This document shows positions 7,108-14,066 of a DNA stretch of 43,602 nucleotides, piece after piece. The number at the start of each line of letters is the position of its first letter. The stretch's first letter is position 1. Source of the stretch: Clostridia bacterium (GTDB lineage: Bacteria; Bacillota; Clostridia; Christensenellales; Borkfalkiaceae); assembly GCA_017415505.1 (NCBI GenBank), contig JAFQGG010000024.1, positions 1 to 43,602 on the forward strand. The letters run 5' to 3'. The notes under the pieces are model-generated. The model did no database searches and was not told the origin of the DNA. It worked only from the letters and a program-made list of their open reading frames with translations. The translations under genes were made by a program, and so were the position numbers.

Positions 7108-8007
7108 TTAAAATTCGTAAAATCTCTTTGATTCTTCATCGTCATAAATTTCAAAGAAAGTCTTATCGTCAATTGAATTAAAATCGAAGAGCTTATTTTG
7201 AAAGTCTTCTACTCGTTTGGAATCTTTCCCATATTTGACCAAGGTATGACCTTCTTCAATTAATGCCTGTTCTTGTGTTTCCCTTGAACATTTTATAGTC
7301 TCTTGCAAAACACCACGCGTCGATATCTCTCTCCAATATGGAATAGTAAACATTATATCCGTACTAAACTCCCATTCTGAATCACCCTTAAATAATGCGA
7401 ATGAAACGTATTCAACGTTTAACTTTTTTGCAACGTACGTCTCAATATCTTCCCTTCTTGCAAGTTTACCATTTGGTACCAATTTTAATAATTTATAATA
7501 TACCTTAAAGGAAACTTTTTTAATTGGCTTCGGCGCAATATACTCATCGGGTTTCATTGCCCCATTCATTATTTCAGCCAATCTGTTATTAAAGACGTCA
7601 CCCAATTTGGTCAACTTCAAGAACGACGTCGAATGAATCGGGTTTCCTAAAAGAAAAGATTTTATCGTATTGACCGAAAGCGTGGTTTTCTGACTTACCC
7701 TTGAAACAGCCTCTCCTGTTTTTTCCATATAGTAAACCAATGCAGTTCTAACCTGTGCCATACCCTCTTCGTATTGAGCATCACTTACATACCCGATAGG
7801 ATCATCTTTTTTAAATCGCGTAATAATATCGCCATAATCACAATTAAAGAAATTACAAATTTTATCAATCGTTTCTATTGACACATATTCTCCTTGCATC
7901 ATACGTGAAATTGAATTTGGCGCAATGTCACAAGCTTCAGCAAGTGCTTTTTGCGTAATATTATTATCGTCCATAAGTTTGCGTAATCCATAGTAGAAAA
8001 TCGGCAT
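7108..8007 (-). CDS. XRE-family regulator with two HTH units and an alkyltransferase-like C-terminal domain
   Basis: The 299-residue protein starts with a clear XRE/Cro helix-turn-helix (residues 5-62: LRKLMDDNNITQKALAEACDI, NSISRMMQGE). A second, weaker HTH-like unit spans about 84-148 (VSRVSQKTTLSVNTIKSFLLG). Residues 165-275 fit the pattern of O6-alkylguanine transferase/ATL domains: FKVYYKLLKLVPNGKLARREDIE, then IPYWREISTRG where the transferases have the PCHRV active-site loop, then QEQALIEEGHTL. The reactive cysteine is absent, as in the non-enzymatic ATL proteins that recognise alkylated DNA. I infer a damage-responsive repressor of the island, but no known homologue confirms it. A consensus promoter (8037-8066) and AAGGAGAG site precede the ATG at 8007. 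Confidence 0.6.
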   Translation of the reverse strand: MPIFYYGLRKLMDDNNITQKALAEACDIAPNSISRMMQGEYVSIETIDKICNFFNCDYGDIITRFKKDDPIGYVSDAQYEEGMAQVRTALVYYMEKTGEAVSRVSQKTTLSVNTIKSFLLGNPIHSTSFLKLTKLGDVFNNRLAEIMNGAMKPDEYIAPKPIKKVSFKVYYKLLKLVPNGKLARREDIETYVAKKLNVEYVSFALFKGDSEWEFSTDIMFTIPYWREISTRGVLQETIKCSRETQEQALIEEGHTLVKYGKDSKRVEDFQNKLFDFNSIDDKTFFEIYDDEESKRFYEF

Positions 8008-8036
8008 AAAATCTCTCCTTACCCTAATTTTCCTAT

Positions 8037-8066
8037 ATTATAGCATAAAAAAAGCCCTATTGTCAA
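8037..8066 (-). promoter_or_regulatory. Promoter of the XRE regulator
   Basis: On the minus strand TTGACA (8061-8066), 18-base spacer, TATAAT (8037-8042). The -35 lies in one arm of the large dyad at 8047-8109, so hairpin, operator and promoter overlap. Confidence 0.8.
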
Positions 8067-8109
8067 CTATATACCGTAATTAGATTGTTGACATTTTAGG
8101 CTTTTTTTT
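8047..8109. terminator. Large dyad with A/T flanks: bidirectional terminator or operator at the island edge
   Basis: AAAAAAAGCC, then TGTCAAC (8061-8067), is mirrored by GTTGACA (8087-8093) and GGCTTTTTTT (8099-8108). Transcripts from either side would form a long stem followed by a T-run. It stands 23 bases after the stop codon of the interrupted PBP frame, so it would end PBP transcription before the island. Confidence 0.65.
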
Positions 8110-8132
8110 GTTAAAAATCGGCTATTTTTTTG

Positions 8133-9734
8133 TCAAGTATGTATTTTAATAAGATTTTTAACAAGATTTACACAAGTTGTCAGAATATCACCCGTTTTTC
8201 CACAAATACCGTATCCTTCCAAAAACGCCCGTTTTCCGCTCCCGTCGCGCACTACGCCTTCCAACATTTTCGCAAGCGTGCGCGAGGTTTCCACGCTGAC
8301 CGTCCTATTTTTCAAAACGGGCTTCGTTTCTTTTAACACGTAGCCGTCGTCTGCGTATATCCGTTTCACCAAACGGGGCGTGTAATAATATCCGCCGTTT
8401 ACGGCGGATGCCGTCGCGCAAGCAAGTTGTAAGCCCGAAACGGCTATCGTTTGCCCAAAGCCGATACGCGCCAAGTCGCAATCGCGTACGGCTTTTTGCG
8501 GTAGCAACAAGCCGTACGCCTCGCCCCCGTAATCAATCCCCGTTTTTCGCCCAAACCCAAACGCCGACAAGTACTCGTAGAACTTTTCGCTTCCGAGCGC
8601 CAACGCCATATCCGTGAAGCACGGGTTACAACTGTTATTTAATGCTTCCGCGAGCGTTTGATTGCTATGTTTGCCGTTTGCGTGATTACTCCAACACTTG
8701 ACCGTCGTCCCGTCCACCGCGCGCGTTCGGGAGCTTGAAAAGACGTAATTGGGCGAATACGCATTCGGATTCCCTCTTGCGTACTCCTCTAAATTCGCCG
8801 CGGAAGTAATTATTTTGAAAGTAGACCCCGGCTCGTAAATATCGCAAACGACCGTATTTCTCGACTGCTTATTCAGCGTTTCCGCATCGTTTCGCGGTAC
8901 GCTGTTCAAATCGTAACAGGGGTAATTGGCAAGCGCGAGAATTTCAAACGAATTTATATCGAGCACGATACATTCCGCCGAGGCGGGAGAAGAGGTGGCG
9001 ATCACCTTTTCCAACGCGCTCTCGACGATTTCCTGTATCCCGTAATCCACGGTTAATTCTATATTATATCCGTCCTCCGCCGGCAAATAGGTGGCAACGC
9101 TACCCTCTATTTCCACCCCCACGAGGTCCGTTTCGTACAACAGTTCGCCGTTCTTTCCAGCCAAATACTCCTCGTAATATTTCTCCACGCCCGTCGTACC
9201 CACGTTATCTACCGAAGTAAAGCCAAGTACTTGGCACAGCGCGTCGCCCTTGGGATAAACGCGCACGTTATCGCGGGAATAATATACGCCGTCCAAGGAA
9301 AGAACGGAAAGCGCTTCCACTTTTTCTTTCACGAGTCGTTTCGCCAAAGTAACCTCGGAGGCTTTCTTTTTCGTCAATTTCTCATAAACCCAATTCGCGT
9401 CCAAATCCAACGCGTCCGCAAGCAACGCGGACGCGCTTTCTTTGTCCTTTATCGCGTTACTGCGGGCAAACACCGTATACGCAGCCTCGTTATCCGCGAG
9501 TACGACGCCGTTTCTATCGGTAATCTTCCCCCGTTTCGCCACGATTGGAATTTCGCGCGTCCATTGATCCAAAGCGCGGTAATTCAATTCTTCTTGCCAA
9601 ATTACTTGCACGTAGAAAAAACGGGCGACGAGCGCGCAAAAAAGAAAGGTTATCGCCGCGCTTACGGCAAATAACCTCTTTCGTAAAATGGATATTGAAA
9701 ATTGACTTTTCTCTTTAATAGACCGTTTTATAAT
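8133..9734 (-). CDS. Class B penicillin-binding protein (SpoVD/FtsI type), 3' end lost at island junction
   Basis: This is a peptidoglycan transpeptidase for division or spore cortex. Upstream of a GTG at 9611 the same frame encodes a membrane segment (LFAVSAAITFLFCALVA), so translation must start earlier. The only position fitting the AAGAGGAG site is an ATT codon at 9734, 6 bases after it, giving 533 residues. The dimerisation domain opens with IPIVAKRGKITDRNGVVLADN. Active-site motifs are present: EPGSTFKII (SxxK), NNSCNP (SxN) and CGKTG. Directly after KTG the family sequence stops and 18 unrelated residues lead to a stop at 8133, so the last strands of the transpeptidase and any PASTA domain are missing. 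Order after ftsL fits ftsI or spoVD; the lost C-terminus prevents a choice. As it stands it is probably inactive. Confidence 0.85.
   Translation of the reverse strand: MIKRSIKEKSQFSISILRKRLFAVSAAITFLFCALVARFFYVQVIWQEELNYRALDQWTREIPIVAKRGKITDRNGVVLADNEAAYTVFARSNAIKDKESASALLADALDLDANWVYEKLTKKKASEVTLAKRLVKEKVEALSVLSLDGVYYSRDNVRVYPKGDALCQVLGFTSVDNVGTTGVEKYYEEYLAGKNGELLYETDLVGVEIEGSVATYLPAEDGYNIELTVDYGIQEIVESALEKVIATSSPASAECIVLDINSFEILALANYPCYDLNSVPRNDAETLNKQSRNTVVCDIYEPGSTFKIITSAANLEEYARGNPNAYSPNYVFSSSRTRAVDGTTVKCWSNHANGKHSNQTLAEALNNSCNPCFTDMALALGSEKFYEYLSAFGFGRKTGIDYGGEAYGLLLPQKAVRDCDLARIGFGQTIAVSGLQLACATASAVNGGYYYTPRLVKRIYADDGYVLKETKPVLKNRTVSVETSRTLAKMLEGVVRDGSGKRAFLEGYGICGKTGDILTTCVNLVKNLIKIHT
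8146..8169. repeat. Tandem 12-bp direct repeat beside the island junction
   Basis: TTAATAAGATTT (8146-8157) is followed directly by TTAACAAGATTT (8158-8169), 11 of 12 identical. Next to it is the 9-bp palindrome ACAAGTTGT (8172-8180) and then the junction at about 8189. Arm-type and core-type recombinase sites often look like this; that role is inference. Confidence 0.55.
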
Positions 9735-9768
9735 ACAATTCTCCTCTTAGGGGTTTTGTATTATTGTA

Positions 9769-10407
9769 TTAGTCTTGCGCTTGAATCATTCCTTTCGAAG
9801 TCGCATATTCGCGAATCGTTTCCTCCGATTGCGCCGCTTTTATCCGCTCTTGCAATTCCGCGTACTCTTCTTGCAATTCCTGTCTTTGGTTTTCAAGGTT
9901 ACGGATTTTCGCCGTTTTCCCGTTGATAATTTGCGTGTTTATACCGATCACGGTCAACATGATCGTAACCACCGACCCAAAGATCGCCAACGCTTTTTTC
10001 GCGGCGGAAGAAAGCGTGTAGCTCTCTTCAACCGTTTCCGTGGCAACGGGTTGATACACCCCTACCTGCATAGGCGCAACGGGCGAAGGCGCGTATACGG
10101 GCGCGGAAATAGTTGCCGTCGCGTTTTGAATTCCCTCGAATTTTTCCGTCGTGAAAACGGGCGTTTCAATGCGCGGGCGCACGTATTCCGTCACTTGGGG
10201 CGTTTGTTGCATCGTCCGCGTTTCTTTTACGGGCGCGGGCGCAACGGGCGCGCTTACAGACGCGCGAACTTGCGATTCGCCCGTAGCAAATTGATCGGCT
10301 TCCGCATCTTGCAATCTGCGAAACCTTTCGCTTATCATAGAATTATGTAATTGCGCCTCGTTTTCCACAACGGGCGTTTGCGTTCTTTCCATTTCCAAAG
10401 TAGCCAT
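9769..10407 (-). CDS. ftsL: FtsL-like cell division protein with long proline-rich cytoplasmic tail
   Basis: The 212-residue protein lies between rsmH and the PBP gene, the standard ftsL position in the dcw cluster. It is bitopic: residues 1-130 are cytoplasmic and rich in P, A, V and T, one membrane segment lies at about 138-158 (ALAIFGSVVTIMLTVIGI), and a coiled coil follows (NLENQRQELQEEYAELQERIKAA), ending in a short IREYATSKGM segment typical of FtsL/DivIC proteins. FtsL works with DivIC and DivIB in the divisome; a DivIC-like partner is encoded at 40314-40592. FtsL of Bacillus is about 117 residues, so the long N-terminal tail is unusual. Sequence identity in this family is low, so the call leans on topology and position. 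Confidence 0.75.
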   Translation of the reverse strand: MATLEMERTQTPVVENEAQLHNSMISERFRRLQDAEADQFATGESQVRASVSAPVAPAPVKETRTMQQTPQVTEYVRPRIETPVFTTEKFEGIQNATATISAPVYAPSPVAPMQVGVYQPVATETVEESYTLSSAAKKALAIFGSVVTIMLTVIGINTQIINGKTAKIRNLENQRQELQEEYAELQERIKAAQSEETIREYATSKGMIQAQD

Positions 10408-10475
10408 TCGTCTATCCTCCGTTCCCTATCGTTTTTCCTTCTTCCCTATCCTTATCTTCTGTGTTCGACTTTTCT

Positions 10476-11414
10476 TTATATCTTTTCCGCGATACGCAAT
10501 TTTGCGCACTTGCTTCTTGAATTTTCTTCCGTTTCCGCTACGCTTGCCGTAATCGGCTTTTTCGTTATGATTTTAATTTCCGGTTTCTTCCCGCATACGC
10601 ACACGGGGAAATTCCCGGGGCAACGGCAAGGATTTTCAAGATACCGAAACGCTTCTTTTACGATTCTATCCTCCAACGATTGAAAGGTGAGAATTACGAT
10701 TCTACCGCTTTTTTTCAATCTTCTCGTCAAAGAAAGCGTCAATTCGTACAACCCGTCCAGCTCGCCGTTTACCTCGATGCGCAAGGCTTGAAAGCTTTTT
10801 CTCTCGCAAGGCGCGCCGTAGCGGAACTTTGCGGGAATACTGTTTCTAATAATCTCGGCAAAATCCCCCGACGTTTTCAAAGGCTTGTACACGCGTTGTT
10901 TTACGACGTTTCTTGCAATTTGCTTAGCAAAGGTTTCTTCGCCGTACATTTTGAGGATTCGCGCAAGCTTGTCCTCGTCGTAGGTATTCAAAACGATCTC
11001 CGCCGTCAACGGTGCGCTTCTATCCATACGCATATCCAACGGCGCTTCCGCCATGCGATAGGAAAAACCGCGCTCCTCGTCGTCGATTTGATGCGAGGAA
11101 ATCCCAAAATCGAGGATCGCTCCGTCGATTTTATCAATTCCCGCCTTTTCAAATACCCGCTCGTAATCTTTATAATTGGATTTATAAATTTCAAATCTTC
11201 CGTTAAACGGCGAAAGGCGCTTGCTCGCGGCTTCTATCGCCTCGTCGTCGAGGTCTGTTGCAATCAACTTACCGCTCGGCGAAGTTCTTTTGAGTATCTC
11301 GTAAGAGTGCCCGCCACCGCCAACCGTGCCGTCGAACCAGACCCCGCCCTCTTTCAAGGCAAGTCCTTCCATACATTCTTCCAGCATAACGGGTTTGTGC
11401 GAAAACTCCAACAT
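10476..11414 (-). CDS. rsmH: 16S rRNA (cytosine-1402-N4)-methyltransferase RsmH
   Basis: RsmH (MraW) methylates N4 of C1402 in the ribosomal P site using S-adenosylmethionine. The 312-residue protein has family-typical length and motifs: HKPVMLEECMEGL at the start, the SAM-binding loop DGTVGGGGHSYEIL (about 29-42), LIATDLDDEAIEAA, and LDFGISSHQIDDEERGFSYR (about 103-122). The C-terminal part has AKFRYGAPCERKSFQALRIEVNGEL and the CRCPGNFPVCVCG cysteine cluster. It starts 6 bases after mraZ ends and is in the same operon. Confidence 0.97.
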   Translation of the reverse strand: MLEFSHKPVMLEECMEGLALKEGGVWFDGTVGGGGHSYEILKRTSPSGKLIATDLDDEAIEAASKRLSPFNGRFEIYKSNYKDYERVFEKAGIDKIDGAILDFGISSHQIDDEERGFSYRMAEAPLDMRMDRSAPLTAEIVLNTYDEDKLARILKMYGEETFAKQIARNVVKQRVYKPLKTSGDFAEIIRNSIPAKFRYGAPCERKSFQALRIEVNGELDGLYELTLSLTRRLKKSGRIVILTFQSLEDRIVKEAFRYLENPCRCPGNFPVCVCGKKPEIKIITKKPITASVAETEENSRSKCAKLRIAEKI

Positions 11415-11420
11415 CTCTTT

Positions 11421-11846
11421 TTATATCCCCAATTTTTTTAATTCCGAATCGTAATCAAGATTCTCTATATATTCGTAATATTTTTCAGCAGCCCAAATTT
11501 CTAAGCGCTTTCCCCTGCCGAGGGTTACGATATCCTTTTTGATTCCCGCCATTTTGCGTAGCGCCGTGGGCAATACCACCCGTCCTTGCGCGTCCTCTTC
11601 CGCTGAGAATATACTCCCGAAAAACATCAACGAGGCTTCGCTTGACTCGGATATGCTTTCCGAACTCAAATATTCCAGCTTCTCGTCCAAAATATCGTCG
11701 GACATAACGCAAATGCAATTTTTCATTCCTCGGAAAAAGCTATACGTTTTTTCCCCGTGCTCCCCCGTCAATTCCTTTTTGAACTTGGAGGGAATACGCA
11801 AGCGGTTCTTGTCGTCAAGTTGATGTTCGAATACGCCCTTGAACAT
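11421..11846 (-). CDS. mraZ: MraZ, transcriptional regulator of the dcw cluster
   Basis: MraZ is a ring-forming DNA-binding protein of the AbrB-like fold that regulates the division and cell-wall cluster it heads. The 141-residue length is normal. Two DXXXR-type motifs are visible: FEHQLDDKNRLRIPSKF (about 6-22) and EEDAQGRVVLPTALR (about 82-96). First gene of the operon mraZ-rsmH-ftsL-PBP, with a good AGGAGGGAG site and a consensus promoter at 11903-11932. In other bacteria MraZ binds repeats in its own promoter; the region here has no obvious repeat array. Confidence 0.95.
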   Translation of the reverse strand: MFKGVFEHQLDDKNRLRIPSKFKKELTGEHGEKTYSFFRGMKNCICVMSDDILDEKLEYLSSESISESSEASLMFFGSIFSAEEDAQGRVVLPTALRKMAGIKKDIVTLGRGKRLEIWAAEKYYEYIENLDYDSELKKLGI

Positions 11847-11902
11847 AGCCGTTTCTCCCTCCTCGTGTATTCTCGTGTTTATAGAAATTTTATTATACCA
11901 AT

Positions 11903-11932
11903 ATTATACAACCACTCGTGACCCTTTGTCAA
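11903..11932 (-). promoter_or_regulatory. Promoter of the mraZ operon
   Basis: On the minus strand TTGACA (11927-11932), 18-base spacer, TATAAT (11903-11908), 56 bases before the mraZ start. Confidence 0.85.
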
Positions 11933-11997
11933 GAATTTTGAGCCACTTTTTTAATTTTTTTTGAAAAATTTTGGGAGAAATAACCACCTGAATCCCT

Positions 11998-12792
11998 TTA
12001 TTTATAAGGTTTTGCGAACATTTGTTCGAATACGCGCAAGTTTACCGTTTTTTGCTCGCCGAGAAAATAAATTCGACTACCGCAAAAGGATAAAAACGCC
12101 CCGTTTTCAAGGCTCGGCGTCAAAAGTGGTCGAAAGGCGTCGGGAGTGGTAGCAAGACTCGTTTTCAAGCGTTTTGCCACCCCCGCGTTGCCGTCGTATA
12201 CCTCGCAACCGTAAAAACGACGCACCCGTTCTTTTATATAAATATAATGAGTACAGCCAAGCACGACCCCGTCGGGCGTTCCTTGGGGCAGAAACTTTGA
12301 ATAGTCGAAGTTAAAATCCAATAAACGGCTTTCAATCTCCCCTGCTAAACGAGGGCACGCAAAAGCGGAAATATTTGCGTGCGGATATCTTTCTCGCGCA
12401 CGCGCACACAGTTTTTGAAAGCGATCACTTTGACAAGTAGCGTTCGTGGCAAGCACGAAAATTTCCCCTCCGTTTTTTGCGGCGGGGAAAATCGCAGGCT
12501 CCGTTCCGATCACGGGAAAGGAATAGCGCGCGCGAAGACTTTCCACGCAAACCGCCGTCGCCGTATTGCACGCGAGTACCGCCTCGCGCACGTGCAAAGA
12601 TTCGAACAAAGAAAAAGCTTCTTCCAAATATTCTCGAATCGTTTGTGCGGGCAAATTTCCGTACGGCGCGCGTCCGTTGTCCCCGTAATAATAAAAAACC
12701 CCGCCCTTTATTTGGCGACAACATTCCGCCAGCACGGTCAATCCACCGATACCGCTATCAAAAAAAGCGATTCCACCTTCGGCAATTTGCAT
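11998..12792 (-). CDS. murI: Glutamate racemase
   Basis: MurI converts L-glutamate to D-glutamate for the peptidoglycan stem peptide in the cytoplasm. The 264-residue length is standard. Substrate-binding and catalytic motifs are all present: FFDSGIGGLTVL (10-21), YYGDNGRAPYG, ACNTATA with the first catalytic cysteine, GTEPA, and LGCTHY with the second catalytic cysteine. A GGAGGG site is 7 bases before the ATG at 12792. It sits just upstream of the dcw operon on the same strand and is divergent from rpsT. The 151-base gap to mraZ holds the separate mraZ promoter, so the two may be transcribed separately. Confidence 0.95.
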   Translation of the reverse strand: MQIAEGGIAFFDSGIGGLTVLAECCRQIKGGVFYYYGDNGRAPYGNLPAQTIREYLEEAFSLFESLHVREAVLACNTATAVCVESLRARYSFPVIGTEPAIFPAAKNGGEIFVLATNATCQSDRFQKLCARARERYPHANISAFACPRLAGEIESRLLDFNFDYSKFLPQGTPDGVVLGCTHYIYIKERVRRFYGCEVYDGNAGVAKRLKTSLATTPDAFRPLLTPSLENGAFLSFCGSRIYFLGEQKTVNLRVFEQMFAKPYK

Positions 12793-12871
12793 ATTTTGCC
12801 CTCCAAAAACGAGAAAAAAAAGAAAAAAATTAAAAATTTATTGTTTTTCGCATTTTTTCACCGAAAAACAG

Positions 12872-12900
12872 TTTACATTCAAAAAAAAATATGTTAAAAT
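12872..12900 (+). promoter_or_regulatory. Promoter of rpsT
   Basis: TTTACA (12872-12877), 17-base spacer, TAAAAT (12895-12900), 42 bases before the rpsT start. Confidence 0.75.
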
Positions 12901-12941
12901 AGTCTACGCAATTGAATTTAAGGAAAAACAAGGAGAACATT

Positions 12942-13205
12942 ATGCCTAATATTAAATCCGCAAAGAAAAGAGTTTTGGTTATCGAAAAGAAGACGTTGCA
13001 AAACAAAGCGATCAAGTCCGCTTTGAAAACGCAAGTCAAGAAGTTCCTCGCTGCCGTAGAAGCAGGAAACAAAGAAGAAGCTACGAAGCTTTTCCCTGAA
13101 ACCGTTTCCGCTATTGACAGCGCAGTAACGAAAGGCGTTATCCATAAGAACAACGCAAACAACAGAAAAGCAAAGCTTGCGAAGAAACTCGCCGCTATGA
13201 ACTAA
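12942..13205 (+). CDS. rpsT: 30S ribosomal protein S20
   Basis: S20 binds 16S rRNA at the bottom of the 30S body early in assembly. The 87-residue product begins [26 protein letters not shown] and ends in [18 protein letters not shown], both family hallmarks. An earlier in-frame ATG at 12912 is open, but the AAGGAGAA site placed 6 bases before 12942 and the MPNIKSA start of other S20 proteins fix the start here. Monocistronic, between its own promoter (12872-12900) and a terminator (13236-13266). Confidence 0.97.
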   Translation: MPNIKSAKKRVLVIEKKTLQNKAIKSALKTQVKKFLAAVEAGNKEEATKLFPETVSAIDSAVTKGVIHKNNANNRKAKLAKKLAAMN

Positions 13206-13235
13206 TTCGAAAAACCTTTATCATATTATAAATAT

Positions 13236-13266
13236 GAAGGTCTGCCCCTCGGTAGACCTCTTTTTT
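13236..13266 (+). terminator. Terminator of rpsT
   Basis: AGGTCT(G)CC pairs with GG(T)AGACCT around a CCTC loop and is followed by C and six T. Confidence 0.9.
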
Positions 13267-13352
13267 CGTATAAGAAATTTGCTTACTTCTCCCCTATGCG
13301 TAAAAAACTCGTATTTTTATAAAAAAATTATTCAAAAAGTGCTTTCAAACGA

Positions 13353-13381
13353 TTGACATATCTCTTCTATATATATATAAT
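13353..13381 (+). promoter_or_regulatory. Promoter of the potR-potABCD operon
   Basis: TTGACA (13353-13358), 17-base spacer, TATAAT (13376-13381), inside a TA-rich stretch. Confidence 0.85.
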
Positions 13382-13391
13382 AAATATCAAC

Positions 13392-13414
13392 AAAGTTTAT
13401 TTTAACTAAACTTT
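13392..13414 (+). promoter_or_regulatory. Candidate operator of the polyamine operon
   Basis: AAAGTTTA (13392-13399) and TAAACTTT (13407-13414) are a perfect inverted repeat with a 7-base spacer. They start about 10 bases after the -10 element, where a bound repressor would block transcription. The HTH-cupin regulator encoded next is the likely binder; this is inference. Confidence 0.5.
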
Positions 13415-13491
13415 TCGTTTATTATTAACAAACCGCCGTTTCGGATGTCTTGGGGGCGTTCGAAACGAAAATGCATTTTGGGAGGAACGGC

Positions 13492-14025
13492 ATGGATTTA
13501 GGCGGAAAAATAAAACAAATGCGAAACCAATTAGGTTTAACGCAAGAAGAACTTGCAGACAGGTGCGAACTTACGAAGGGATATATCTCCCAGCTCGAAA
13601 ACAACCTTAACAGCCCTTCGATTGCAACGCTCACGGATATACTTTCCGCGCTCGGTAGCAATCTCGCAGAATTTTTCCAAGAGGAAACGGAAGAAAAAGT
13701 CGTTTTTTCTAAGGAAGAATTTATCGAAAAGGACTCGGACGGCGTGCGTTGGAATTGGCTGATCCCCAACGCGCAAAAAAATATGATGGAACCCGTACTC
13801 GTCGAGCTTTCCGAAAACGCGTCCACCGCGAGTGACGTTGCGCACGACGGCGAAGAGTTCGGCTACGTCTTGGAGGGAAAAATCGCTATCGTGCTCGGCA
13901 ACAAGCGTCATATTTGCAAAAAGGGCGAAGCGTTTTACTATTCGGCAAGCAAACCGCACTCCATTCTAAACAGGAATCGAGGCAATTCAAAGTTCCTTTG
14001 GGTATCTACCCCACCCACCTTCTAA
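13492..14025 (+). CDS. XRE/cupin transcriptional regulator of polyamine uptake (PuuR-like)
   Basis: The 177-residue protein has an N-terminal XRE HTH (about 5-60: IKQMRNQLGLTQEELADRCELTKGYISQLENN) and a C-terminal cupin (about 95-175: EEFGYVLEGKIAIVLGNKRHICKKGEAFYYSASKPHS) that binds a small ligand. This HTH-cupin layout directly upstream of potABCD is common in Firmicutes and resembles PuuR of Escherichia coli, which responds to putrescine. The open frame extends upstream to 13450, but the GGAGG site at 13481-13485 is 6 bases from the ATG at 13492, so this start was chosen. It is first gene of the operon, so it probably autoregulates. Confidence 0.88.
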   Translation: MDLGGKIKQMRNQLGLTQEELADRCELTKGYISQLENNLNSPSIATLTDILSALGSNLAEFFQEETEEKVVFSKEEFIEKDSDGVRWNWLIPNAQKNMMEPVLVELSENASTASDVAHDGEEFGYVLEGKIAIVLGNKRHICKKGEAFYYSASKPHSILNRNRGNSKFLWVSTPPTF

Positions 14026-14066
14026 ACGATTACTAAAAACAAAAGATTTTTTTTCGGAGAACATTT

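Larger units (their letters stand above)
1..8189. mobile_element. Accessory island, right-hand end; left end outside window
   Basis: All genes from 1 to 8007 are on the minus strand, AT-rich, and of accessory type (RhuM, DUF3268, AAA-ATPase-like, DUF4143 ATPase, XRE regulator, replication-type winged helix). At about 8189/8190 composition changes abruptly, and the coding sequence of a penicillin-binding protein stops matching its family immediately after the KTG motif. Next to the junction, on the island side, are an 11/12-identical tandem repeat (8146-8169) and a 9-bp palindrome (8172-8180), the kind of sequence recombinases bind. No integrase, transposase or resolvase gene is visible in this part, so the class of element (ICE, prophage or other) is unknown. 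The boundary is read from the break in homology and is good to a few bases. An assembly join is the alternative. Confidence 0.55.

Noticed and set aside
9775-10350. Plus-strand open frame of 191 codons opposite ftsL
   Set aside because: Arginine-rich composition and no ribosome binding site; it is the complement of the proline/alanine-rich FtsL tail.
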